DNA of 64,000 bases from Clarkia xantiana subsp. parviflora (Eukaryota; Streptophyta; Magnoliopsida; Myrtales; Onagraceae), in assembly GCA_036873135.1 (NCBI GenBank), contig JAPTYO010000023.1:1871834-1935833 (forward strand). Direction: 5' to 3'. Position 1 is the stretch's first letter, and each line of letters begins with the position of its first letter. Positions 46,274 to 57,926 of the stretch are shown piece after piece. Under the pieces are notes generated by a model. That model saw nothing but the letters and a program-made list of their open reading frames with translations, was not told the DNA's origin and made no database searches. Both the position numbers and the translations under genes were made by a program.

Positions 46274-47119
46274 TTAGTCATCGTCTATATATATAATATT
46301 ATCGACGTCGATGACTTCCGACACCACCTTTCTCCTCTTCCTTGCCCTCCTCTTCTCCTCTGCCTCCACCTTATAATCATCGACTTCCCACAAAAACGGA
46401 TGTTTCAGAAGCATCTCGGCCGTCCATCTCTCCTCCGGTCTAAGCTTCATGCACGCTTCGACAAACCCTAACCCATCGCCGGAGATTCGTCTCTCGTCAC
46501 CGTCTTTTACGTGAAGCTCCCCTTGCAGCATCTCTTTAACGGTGCACCCAAGAGCCCAAATATCCGACGCCGGCTCCTGCACGTTCTTCGTCACCGACTC
46601 CGGCGCCAAATAATTCACAGTCCCTCTCCAACTCTCCTGCTCTTCTCTAACCTCCTTGGCCAAACCCAGATCTCCGATCTTTGCCACGTAGGAAAATCCG
46701 TCACCGACAAGGAGAATATTGTCGGGTTTGATGTCGCAGTGGACGTATCCGCGTTTATGGATGTGGTGCAGGCCTTGGAGGATGTGTCGAGTGTAGCGGA
46801 TGACGTCACTTTCCGGCAGCGCGCCGGAGTTTCTGATGAGGGCGCCGAGGGCCCCGCCGGAAGCGTATTCGAAGAGAAGATCGTAGCAGCGGGTGTTGTG
46901 CTGGTAGTTATGGGTCTTGTCGGAGCCGGCGAAGTTGATGATGAAGGGAGAGGGACCGATGTTGATCAGCGCACACTCTTCTAGATAGTGAGTGAGTTTG
47001 TCGGTGGTTGACTTGACGGCCATTCGCGGTGGGAAGGGAGTGCCGCCCCAATCCAAGGCGGTGGCGAAGTAAACTCGGCCCTGGCCGCCGTAGCCGATCA
47101 GCGGACCTCTCTTCCACCC
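46274..47119 (-). pseudogene. MEKK-like kinase copy 2, split by an LTR retrotransposon
   Basis: This part encodes everything from the Trp after GDGSG to the stop, including the full kinase domain (GYGGQG, AVK, HCDIK, DLG, APE) and the basic tail, differing from copy 1 at about six residues. The first 15 codons lie 7.5 kb away at 54657-54703. The 7.54-kb LTR element lies between them, and its duplicated target CACCC is part of the coding sequence. A chimeric frame starts in the LTR at 47194 and adds 26 LTR-coded residues (MEVCNFSPELPESRKSTRMG...) to the kinase, giving 306 codons. Whether that frame is expressed is unknown. Confidence 0.88.
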
Positions 47120-47566
47120 TGTAGGAAATAGTGCACCCATACGGGTGCTCTTGCGCGACTCGGGAAGTTCGGGACTAAAGTTACACACTTCCAAAGTGTG
47201 TAACCACCCCGAGCCTATATATATCCATCGTTATTGATGGTTATAGGAATAGAGAACCTACAGACACATTAGTGAGTGATAGTTGAGTCCGAAGTTGTCT
47301 TCGACGATCTCTTCTCGAGTCGGAGCTCCGGTGCCCGACTACCACGTCTTTGGGTCATCAACCGTGGAGACCGAGGTACGCTCCGCCATAGAAACGTACC
47401 TCTCCAACCTGCATCCCCACCGCCGTGATTCCGAGGCGACACCAACGATCTACGCTTCCGCAACCGCACGCCGCCACACCGAACGAAGTAAGTGTCGTAT
47501 CTTTGTTACGATCTCATGTCTTACTAACGTGTGTATTTTAGCGTGCATGTAGTTCGAATTCCAACA
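47120..47566 (+). repeat. Left LTR of the copia-type element
   Basis: 447 bp, TG...CA ends. The minus strand supplies the start codon of the chimeric kinase frame at 47194. Confidence 0.92.
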
Positions 47567-47567
47567 T

Positions 47568-47580
47568 TGGTATCAGAGCC
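47568..47580 (+). other. Primer-binding site (tRNA-Met)
   Basis: TGGTATCAGAGCC, one base after the left LTR, is complementary to the 3' end of initiator methionine tRNA, the usual primer of plant copia elements. Confidence 0.85.
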
Positions 47581-49864
47581 GAAGGCTCGGTTTTCGGCCA
47601 TCACCACGTCGTCGTTGTGACGATCGTCTCGTCCGTCGTAAACTCCACGATTTTGAGCGTTCGTCGCTCGATTCGTTTTCTGTAAGTTCGGCCTTAAATC
47701 CATGATCTTTTGACGCTCATTCCCACTCCCGAAAGTCGCGTTCGCAAGGGCTACGGTCCCGAACGAACCTCGACGAAATCCGACCATTTTCGTGGCCAAA
47801 CGTGGCCGTGAAACTCCCATTCCATATCGCGACGTTCGAAGGCTCTCTAGGATATGTATTGAACGTAGATGAAGGCTCTGGCTATCTCCATGCGAAGAGT
47901 GGCGGTCATCGCCTCCCCACCGAGCTTGAACGAGAAAGCAATAGATTTTGGTTTTGTTGTCGGAGATAATTTTTCGACGATGGTTACAAGGGAGTCGCCG
48001 GAGATGTATTCCGGTAACGGTTACAAACGTATGACAGTTACTAGAGATAGAAAGGGTCGTGAATTGTGGGAGTAATGGAGATAAATACGGAGTGCATGGA
48101 CATGCATGGAGGAGTTGCAGTTTTTTAAAAAAAACTGTTGCGTTGAAGAAGATGAAGTATGAGCCGGCCGGTTTGGTTCCTTTTCTTCGACCGTTTTTTA
48201 AATCTCCAGCCGGTTCAGTTTTTATCTGCCATGTGGTCTATTTAATATGCTGGGTTGTATTTTATTCAAATGGGCTAATTTTTTTTGGTAGGCCTGGTTT
48301 TATTTTAAAATAAGAAAGCCCATTTGTTTACTCTTTATTCACCAGTTGACCGAAGTCAATATTTTCATGTTCACGTGAATATTAATTTTTTTTCTACCGG
48401 AGTTGACCGAATGGTCAACTGCTCTTAAAAAAAAAAAAAAAACCAAATATTCATTTATTTTTTTTTTTCAAAGCAAATTTGTTTGCATAGAGGTCCATAG
48501 AACTTTTATAGATGGTGCAAGTAGCCCCTATATAAGTTTTAAATTGGGTGTATACCGCCCCAAATAAATTTATGAGGTGAATTTAAGAGAATAAGTTTTT
48601 CTAAATTCATGTTAGCCATCATAAATATTAAGTGAGAGCAAATGACTCCCTTAGCAAGGGTATATTGGCGAATTTAGTAAAATAGTTTTACTAAGTGTCG
48701 GTTTAACCCCCTAAACACAAACGAGTGTTAAATTATTGTGAATTTGTTCACATTAATTAATATATGGAATATGTTTCACATACTACAATATCATTTGCCA
48801 CGTACGCACACGGATGTCAAGTAAGTATGTTTTATAATATTAATTAGTTTAATATAAAAGCATGCTTAGGTTCTTTTTAATCTATTAGTATCATGCTTAG
48901 GGTGCTATTTTTTTTAGCATTATATTTACAAAAATTTCATGTTGGCCCCCGTAGTTTGAATGTGTTTCAACTACAAGCGAAATGTGTTTCGCAAAGTCTT
49001 ATGAGACACGATTGTAATATTCTCGAGTTGAAGTTGAGGAAATAAATTATGTCTAGAAAGACCGAGCTTGAAGTGGAAACTTGACGCCGCGCCCCCTCCT
49101 CCCCTGCCTGGGAACTACGGTTCTGTCTAGAAACGGAAGTGTTGGGGCCTGTCTCGCAAACCCTTCGGTCCACCTGGGAATTTTCCTCTAAACGTAACTT
49201 TTGAGAATTTACATGAAGGTCCCTAAGTCTTTAAACCGGATTTTTTATGCGGGATATGTCTTGCTAAATCCGGTATGGGGTGCTAGTTTTTAGTTATGTG
49301 TTAAGCATGATACTTGTTAAATTTGTTTAACATCCATGTGGTAGTACATATCCTGAGCATGTATGTTTTTCTTATTATGACATGATATTTATTTTGCTAA
49401 GCATGATACATGTTGATTTATGTGGTATCCATGTATATAAATATTTGATATCCATGCTAGCATGATATTTAAGATTGATGTCATGTCATTGCAAATCATT
49501 CACGTAAGCATGCTCGTACGTTTGATGTTTGTTGTGTACCAAACATGATGCATGATGATGATTTGTTTAGAATCCATGTATTAAGTCAACTTTGAAAGCA
49601 TGTTGAGTTGCTTAATGTTTACTATCAAGCATGTTACATGTTTTATTAGCATTCATGTATTTGAAATCATGATTGCATGTTGACTTGATCAAAGTGGTTG
49701 AACTTGACTTGATTTATTGGCTAAAGTTAATCATTGCTAAGCATGTACTATGGACGATGATTGGGAACATAGTGAACTTTTGACTCCGGGGCATGCTTGC
49801 TTTAATTAATTCGGTCAATAAGAAAGTTGAGTGTAACATGTGTAAGTATGATGAACAATGATTC

Positions 49865-50625
49865 TTGCATGCCTTGTTGAATGATCCTGATATGGTGTTA
49901 TCTCTATTGTGTAAAAGAATGACATCGGTCCTCCAAAAGATTGTCACTGAACTTAGCTGTGCGCTAATGTTAAATGATGATAACTTTGATGTCTGGCAGG
50001 AGAAAGTTATGTACTTGCTCCAAATGCTAGAAATTCTGGAGATCATATTCAATGACATGGAAAAGCCTAAAGCAGGGAATGTGACCCAGCAGAGGCGAGA
50101 CCTGAGAGTCTATGAAGCCTGAAAGTGCAGAATTGCACCGCGTGTATCATTTTGTTGAGTGCTACGAATGATAGTATGTTCAAGGAATTTCAAGGTTATC
50201 AGAGTGCTACGGCGCTTTGAAACGACTTGAATAAGAAATTTAGTTTTCATCCCACATAAAGGAAATTGTTCCCGACTGTGTGATTTACCTCTTATAAGAG
50301 GCACCTTGAATACTCCATGAAGTTACATATTTGGCATGTGGCCGATATGATAATTTAATTCAGGCACGCTGGTTATATATTCACTGAAAGGCAGAAACTC
50401 TAGGTTGTAGTCAGCTCCTTGCACGATTCGTGGAAGCATGTAAAAATGCAGTTGTCTCACTCTATTTGGGCTACCACTCTAGAAGAAGTTGAGCGACTTC
50501 TAAATCTAGAAGAGGAAATGCATAAGAGTAAGAGTACTCTGGCTGAGTTGCATGTGGCGACTTCCTCCAAAGCCAAAAAGAAATCAAATAGACAATATCG
50601 TGGTAAGAATGATGGGTCCAGTTAG
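49865..50625 (+). pseudogene. Degraded copia gag
   Basis: Pieces such as LNDDNFDVWQEKVMYLLQ and SWKHVKMQL...TLEEVERLLNLEEEM match the layout of plant copia Gag (UBN2-type), where a FxxWxxxVxxxL stretch is followed by the TxEExxxxLxxEE helix and a basic region (KAKKKSNRQYRGK). Frameshifts and stops separate the pieces and the zinc knuckle is not intact. Confidence 0.65.
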
Positions 50626-53600
50626 AAATCAAAGATGGATGAAATTGGCGAGCGGAAACGTCTGCACTATGTCCAAATGGCTAAGATAAAGTGCTATAGT
50701 TGTAGCTATGTGCTATTACTCAAACAAATGCACTGCTCGGAAGCATCTTGTATGTCTTGATGCTTAAACTAGTAGACTATTGAGTTTCTAGTTCGAGCAA
50801 TTTGATCAATATAATCCTTTATGAGTTGTCACTCTGGATTAAGCCATGGACAAGAAGATTTGTGGTTAGTCTTCAGAAAATTCAACTGAAGCATGATAGG
50901 TATGGAAGCTCGAGTTGCAGCCGAATGAGTCGGCATCCGCAATCTATGTCTATGAGACAACCGAGTCCTCAATGCCTTACTATTTGGTTGAATTGGTGAT
51001 TTCAGTCTTTGATTCTATTAGACCTAGTTTTTCATCTAAGATTTCCATGACATTGAGTTTGTGAATATATGGTCAGTTCCGGTGGATTTATTGTATATCA
51101 CAGTTGCATCTAGCAATGATTTCAATATATCTAAATATTTGTCGCAAGTTTGCTAGCGACGTGACCGGAAGCCTTGTATGTTGAGGCAACCAAAATAAGT
51201 TCAAATTAGACATCTACTAGCCCATATTTGTTGTGGGAAGGCTTAAATATGTTTCGTATCTTGTATATTTATTTAATATTCTACAGATTGCTAAGCGAGC
51301 ATTGTAGATGAATTGAATAGATAAAGAACTTATGGTTCTCATACACGTTAAGACGGTGGTTAGTTCATCGGCTTGACTTGTAAAGATACGTCATATAAAG
51401 AGATAGTTCATTATGTTGACTATTGGCACTATGCAACACAATTTTGTTGCTAGAAGACGTAGGTGATACGCTTCTAAAGATGATTGAGTCAGTGAAAACA
51501 TTGGTCCAATAACTACGGTAATATCCGGGTCTCTCCACAAGGAGGACCCACTTTATATCGAGACGAATGTTTGTCAACTTGATCAAGTGCCTAAATATTA
51601 GATGCATACCACTTCATATAGGTTATGATCCGGAAACGTCCGAAAGTGGGAGCTGTGCTTAAACTAAAAGATGTCGAAATGAACATGATTATCCTTATAA
51701 AGGGAAAAGTGGGTTGTGACCCATTTTTGAGTTCTTGAGCTAAGTGTACCAAGAAAAATTCATTCGAGTGGGAGGATTTTTGCAGATGTTGAATAAGTTT
51801 CTCATCATGCTCGCAGACGTTGAATAAGTTTCTCGTCATGTTCACCTTTTTCACCACCAGTTACGAATGTAAATTATCTTGGTCATGATCTTAGTTCAAG
51901 TGGGAGCAAGAACTTTCATGTTGTTACTTGAAATGAGTAAAGGTTATCGTTCCAGTGGGAGCGTGTACAAAAGGTTCTTAATCCTAGTGGGAGCTTATGT
52001 GGCTTCTAATACCCTTTAAGGAAAATGGAGGACAAGATGGATGACGCGAAGCGCAAATGGAACGGTGAGGTCCTAAAAGTCATGAAAAATTTGAGATGTG
52101 TCTCGAATAATTGCGAGTGTTGTATTCGCATGAACTCAGTCACGTTGATCTTGGATGTAGATATTGCCTTTGAAATATCAAAGTAGAAATCGAAAGCACT
52201 TCTCCGTGTTGTGGGACGAGAATGCAGCTTTTGGATTATGGTGGTCCGTTAGCATTCAACTTTATTCTCTCAAGGCAATATTATAGATGAAGACGTGATT
52301 TGTCATGTCTGACGTTTTAGTATCTACGGACTAAGACTGTTATTAAAACATCGACAAGATCATGTCAAATAAATGTGCTTGACACATAGTACGTGCTGGA
52401 ACTTACGAAGTTATCAAATGAGTGTGACACTTAATTGATTTTCGGAGGGTAAAATAATATAATATCGGAATTAAGATTCTGATAGATCATTTGAGAAAAT
52501 TTGTTCTTGGATGATTGATGATATTATTACCTCGATAACCTAACTCCATATAAAGTCATGACTTGGTGCGCAAAGTGTCTTAATCAAGATGAGCTAAGTT
52601 CGGCGTCTTGTGCGTGTTGTGTCATGTACTAGACCCACTATTAAATCGAGCATATGGCTCGACTTGGATTGATGCTCAAGGATCAGATAACGATGGTTGT
52701 TGAGGCGTCGTACATATGTGTATGACAAAATATAGTGAATTTGTTCTTAGTGGGAGTAACGACTTCCTTAGGAAGATGTTTCTTACCGACTGGCCATCAG
52801 ATAATGAGAAACGAGTGCACACTTCACTATATGCGAATGAAGCTAGTGCTCTCGCAAATGCAACCGATGATTAGATTTGGTCTATAAGGTTCCTATATAT
52901 ATTTCAGATGATGCATATTACTGCTTCAGTGTTAGTCTACTGGTAATTGTGCTGTAGTATTTTCCGAAGAGGATCCTAAGAATGTTTGGACATTCATAAG
53001 ACCAATATAACTGTGCATATGGCATGGTTGCATGCAAGATAGTGAATGTGAAGTGATAGTCGATGAATGATGGATAAACGGTATGTCCGTAAAGCCCTTG
53101 CATATGTGCAATTCATCGACATTTGATCACAATGAAGACAAATGGTCTTGAACATTGTGTAAAAAGCGAGGTAGCTTGCTTATTTTTCCCAATGATCACA
53201 TCACATGTTCATTTTTATCAATACGTTTGATTTGAATACACACATGTTTATTGTGATTGTTATGTGCATTCACTTGAATTTTAAGTGTATGTTGGGTAAA
53301 CAAGAGGTTAGCTCTCTCACACGAGTAACCGCCTCCGCGTCCTAGGGGACGTTACGTCTTTGTGACGAACGGGAGATGAGACAGGATTTTGAGCTTAAAA
53401 TCGTCAAGTTGATGATTAGAGAGCTAACTGCTCGAATTCATAAGTCGCTCGTTGACATGCGGTCATCGATGATTAAAGTGGAATTTGTCTCCACGTAGTT
53501 TACCTAAGAGCCGGATGAGAGTTAGTGGACTCTTGTTCGAGTGCATGTGGCATTTGAAATGACATCCGCACAACACTGTCTTTGAGACAAATGACATACA

Positions 53601-54208
53601 CTCCATGGGAAAAGGAGAAGAGTGTTGTGACACACGTTTCATACCGTGTGTGCTATGCGACCACGGGTTTACACAAGCATGATCTCAGCTTGTTGTTGTG
53701 TGAGACCCAGGATCCTTATGAGGTTCCTAAATTGTGTGCCCTCACGACTCCGATCAGAGACTTGAGACCTGGCACGATGTTCGCTAGCTTAGTGTGTTTC
53801 CAAATGGCTACCTACAGATTCGGCCTGGCGGGACATGTCTAGAAAAGCGAGTTGGGTTGGTGTTGAAAGGATCGTGAGAAGAGGAAGATTGTCAACGGAA
53901 TCTCTTTTAGAATTGTATTCACGGTGCGCACCAATCATGAATTAGTTTCGTGGTTGTGGATACAAGGTATAACTAATGAGATCTTTGTAGATACCTGAAT
54001 GAGGTTCGACGATCTAGGGTACAAGCGTACTTCCTTATTGCAGGTTGTCGTCAATGAGCTGTTGTATACTCCTAACAGATATACAACAAGTAGCTCTCAC
54101 AAAGTATGCCGGTCGCACGGTTGAGCCCTGTATGAAAGATGAAGGAAATGTAGAGAGGTATATCACTATCCACGCAACTGAGCACTCCCATTATGTGTGA
54201 GTGGGAGA

Positions 54209-54656
54209 TGTAGGAAATAGTGCACCCATACGGGGTGCTCTTGCGCGACTCGGGAAGTTCGGGACTAAAGTTACACACTTCCAAAGTGTGTAACCACCCC
54301 GAGCCTATATATATCCATCGTTATTGATGGTTATAGGAATAGAGAACCTACAGACACATTAGTGAGTGATAGTTGAGTCCGAAGTTGTCTTCGACGATCT
54401 CTTCTCGAGTCGGAGCTCCGGTGCCCGACTACCACGTCTTTGGGTCATCAACCGTGGAGACCGAGGTACGCTCCGCCATAGAAACGTACCTCTCCAACCT
54501 GCATCCCCACTGCCGTGATTCCGAGGCGACACCAACGATCTACGCTTCCGCAACCGCACGCCGCCACACCGAACGAAGTAAGTGTCGTATCTTTGTTACG
54601 ATCTCATGTCTTACTAACGTGTGTATTTTAGCGTGCATGTAGTTCGAATTCCAACA
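54209..54656 (+). repeat. Right LTR of the copia-type element
   Basis: 448 bp, with one extra G at the CGGGG run relative to the left LTR. Confidence 0.92.
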
Positions 54657-54703
54657 CACCCACTGCCGTCGCCTCTGTAATGTTTGGCATCGTGATCAAG
54701 CAT
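54657..54703 (-). pseudogene. Severed 5' end of MEKK-like kinase copy 2
   Basis: On the minus strand the ATG (54703-54701) and the codons for MLDHDAKHYRGDGSG match copy 1 exactly up to the LTR insertion point. The upstream sequence also resembles that of copy 1 for several hundred bases. Confidence 0.88.
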
Positions 54704-54704
54704 C

Positions 54705-55314
54705 TTGGAAATACGGTAGCTTCTTAACTGAGTTTCTGGAGTTTTCTTGTGATCTAAAGAATTAACGGATAATCTCATATATAAGATTTATATATGAAAA
54801 ATGAAACACGTTTTTAACCGACTAAAATTATTGAATCTATATATCTGTATATATGATATATTGTTTTAGAGATATAATATATTGTTCTATCGACAAAATA
54901 TTCCACTCACTCGGATCTATGTACATATATATTATATCTACTGAAAATATAACTGAACTTCCTTAAATTATACTCAGTAAATTCGAAAATTTGAAACAAA
55001 AAATTAATACTATTTTTACCCTAATTTTTAGTACTTCGATAGATGTGCAGCGTATAATGAATATGTGTTATTCAATAAATTATATATTTTTTATTAATAT
55101 CTAAACATATATTTATTTCATTCTTATTTTACTATATATGTTGTTATATTATTTTTATACTTGCAGAAAAAAAAATTATTTTATTTATCATAACATTTTA
55201 TACTTCTTAAATGTCATAATTAAAAAATTATAAAGTTTTCAATATACTACTTCCATTTACGAAATTTATATTCTAGTGAAAATATATTATATATGTAGCT
55301 TTTTAAATAAAATA

Positions 55315-55362
<48 letters not shown>

Positions 55363-55445
55363 TAAATTTATATAAATTAATGTAACTAATTTTAATAAAA
55401 TAAACAAAGATATGTGTTTTCTTCAATATAATATTAGTTAGGGTT
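54705..55445. other. AT-rich region upstream of the split kinase
   Basis: Matches the inverted upstream region of copy 1 (15.9-17.3 kb) in part. It contains an AT microsatellite of about 44 bp (55318-55361). No gene is seen. Confidence 0.5.
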
Positions 55446-55805
55446 TTTTTTTTTTTATTGAAAGATCGATATTATTATAGAAAATAAAACGATTACACGC
55501 TACGAATTAAAACTAACTGCTCTGGCGAATTGGTTAACATCCAATGCTCGTACAAGTAGAACAGTTGCTAACTTAACAAAGTAAAGCAAGGTAACAGAGC
55601 AGACACCAGAGACACTACCGGCAGTAAACAAGCTAAAACACAAGATCAATCGAATAACAACAAAGACCCCATGTAAGAAATAGGAGCTTGGTGAGTAGGA
55701 ATCCATATGATACAACAACACGCTCAACCCTTCGGAGAAGAAATGAAACTCCATCAAAGGCGACTTAGCTAACAAAGTCCCTGCACGACAAGTAATACCA
55801 GACAA
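55446..55805 (-). mobile_element. Possible 3' end of a LINE-like retrotransposed sequence
   Basis: On the minus strand, an unrecognised open stretch (55805-55500) ends in TAG, and a short AT-rich trailer then ends TTTCAATAAAAAAAA (complement of the poly-T run at 55447-55459). The poly-A end suggests a 3' end made by reverse transcription. The coding part matches nothing recognised. Confidence 0.4.
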
Positions 55806-55818
55806 GACACATATATAG

Positions 55819-56981
55819 TATAAGGGAATAAGATATATTATAGATAAATATATCTTATTATATTTAGATAAATATATCTTATTATATTTAGATAAATATA
55901 TCTAGATTAGGAATAGATATATTCTTAGTATATTATCAGATTATATTTCTTATTATATTGCTATAGATATAGTCTTGTATCTATATATATAGGTACATGC
56001 ACTAAACCCTAAATAAGATCAATAATACAATTATCATTCTTCTATATGGTATCAGAGCCTTTCTAACTCCAACGAGTACAACTTACAAGCCGTCGCCCAC
56101 CATCGCCGCTGTTCAGGGGCGGTCGGCACCGCCGTCAACTATGAAGATGTCATGCCGGCCGCCCCCTGACCAATTCTAATTTCAGTTTTTTTTTTTTCTT
56201 TCTTTTCTAATAAGACAATAAATCCCTTCTTCCGTATCGACGATTTCTGCACCGATCTTTTGGTACCCGCTCCAACGAGCGTAATTTTTTTTTATTTGGC
56301 CCATGCTGATGGCGGTATTTCTATTTACCAACATCCTCGATCCTACTAGCTCCAACGAGCGAAAGTATCTGATCGCTACACCTGAGGACTCTTCCGTGGC
56401 TCCGTGACTAGCTTCAAGCTTTCTGATTGAGACTTGCTGCCTTTTTGTTGGAATTAAGAGGTTTGCTCCAACGAGCAAATTCACCTCCGTCGTTTGCTTA
56501 TCGTTCACCAACGTGAACATCGTGACCAGCAGCATCCTGACCGACTGGACTTCTCCGGGTCTCCGCCATTGCCGACTGGACCTCCGGGCTACCGCCGTGC
56601 CGACTGGATGGATATTTCCGGGCTACCGCCGTGCCGACTGGACATCTCGGGCTTCCGCCGTTGCCGATTGGACCTCTTCGGGCATCTTCCGATGAAGACT
56701 GGACTATTAGGGCATTCATTAATATTCTTCGTATCAAGATCGGCCATTCTTGTCAGAACGTCCGTCTTGCGGGGGCATATAAGGGAATAAGATATATTAT
56801 AGATAAATATATCTTATTATATTTAGATAAATATATCTAGATTAGGAATAGATATATTCTTAGTATATTATCAGATTATATTTCTTATTATATTGCTATA
56901 GATATAGTCTTGTATCTATATATATAGGTACATGCACTAAACCCTAAATAAGATCAATAATACAATTCTCATTCTTCTATA
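55819..56981 (+). mobile_element. TRIM-type LTR element (1163 bp)
   Basis: Direct repeats 55819-56046 (228 bp) and 56778-56981 (204 bp, short by one 24-bp AGATAAATATATC unit) flank 731 bp without coding capacity. The tRNA-Met primer site TGGTATCAGAGCC abuts the left repeat (56047-56059), a purine tract GCGGGGGCA abuts the right one, and TATAG is duplicated outside (55814-55818, 56982-56986). The LTR ends are TATAAGGG...CTTCTATA, not the usual TG...CA. The interior repeats GCTCCAACGAGC four times and CCGTGCCGACTGGA several times. Confidence 0.85.
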
Positions 56982-57039
56982 TATAGTATACCCAATTCAC
57001 CAACAACTCCATTAACAAACAAAGATGACCGCATAACTG

Positions 57040-57600
57040 GTTGCTGGGTGAATCTTTAATGAGTATATGAGAGTGCGAAGTACAGTTGTTGGGGTTGTGC
57101 CGAATGTTGTTTCTCCCAATGGGCGCTCCGATAAGTGGATTCCATTGTCCAAAGGTTTTGTTAAGGTCAATAGTGATGGCTCATGGTTGCACGTGACAGT
57201 CGAGGGTGGCATTGGCTGTGTTGCGAGGGATTCATGCAGTGACTTGGTCGGTGGTCATTCATCTTTGGTGTCGGGTGCTCTAGTCTTGATGTGGAAGTGG
57301 CAGTATTCGGTGCAGCAGTAGATCTTGCGTTACGACGTGGATGACACCGAGTTATTATAGAGTCAGATTCTATGGAGGCTATCGTCGACATCACCGGTCC
57401 CGATGGGAGTATCAACTAGAGGGCTGAGACGCAGATCATCAACATACGAAGAAAGGCGAGCGGTATCAGTGAAGTTCGTTGGTCATCTATCCCGAAAAAC
57501 GCTAATGCGTGTGCGAACTGGATAGTAACCCAGTGCATGAAGATGTCTTATATTAATAATTGGCTGTACATTCCCCACCATCTCTTTTACATTTATTATC
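57040..57600 (+). pseudogene. RNase H-like domain (RVT_3) pseudogene
   Basis: The text WIPLSKGFVKVNSDGSW, GGIGCVARDS and, after a frameshift, RVIIESDSMEAIVDI and NANACANWIV follows the plant RNase H-like (reverse-transcriptase-like) domain: the DGS first catalytic Asp, ESDS second Asp and the C-terminal ANxxADW-like helix. Frameshifts and a stop break the frame. Such domains occur at the 3' end of LINEs and as stand-alone pseudogenes. Confidence 0.7.
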
Positions 57601-57926
57601 TTTAGATTTGCATTTGTATCCGCCTTGACACTACCGGCAGTAAACTCGCGTTACATTGCGGAAGCGGTCGACTACCGCCTCGTATTCGCGATCCTCTCTC
57701 GTCTAAGGTGCCATTCTTTGTCTGATTTGCTTGCTTGAGCCGTAGATTTGGTTTGATTGCCCGATCTCGTCTGTTCTTGCTTGACATTTGTGAAAATGAA
57801 GCTTCAATTTGGAAATGTACTCAGCGTGTCACGTTTATTGTACTCCGGAGTTCGCTTTGTTGACTTGTGTAGAATTGTTTACCGTGAGAAATGTAATCTA
57901 TAGGCAAGTTTGGTTGATTTTACTGA

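Larger units (their letters stand above)
47120..54656 (+). mobile_element. Ty1/copia-type LTR retrotransposon (7537 bp), decayed interior, young LTRs
   Basis: LTRs at 47120-47566 (447 bp) and 54209-54656 (448 bp) begin TGTAGG and end CCAACA and differ by one indel and one or two substitutions by eye. CACCC is duplicated at 47115-47119 and 54657-54661. The primer site TGGTATCAGAGCC (47568-47580) matches initiator tRNA-Met, and a purine tract GAGTGGGAGA precedes the right LTR. The interior has only short frames. Gag-like pieces are visible near 49865-50625, while protease, integrase and reverse transcriptase are too degraded to place. It inserted into MEKK-like copy 2 after codon 15. Confidence 0.92.
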
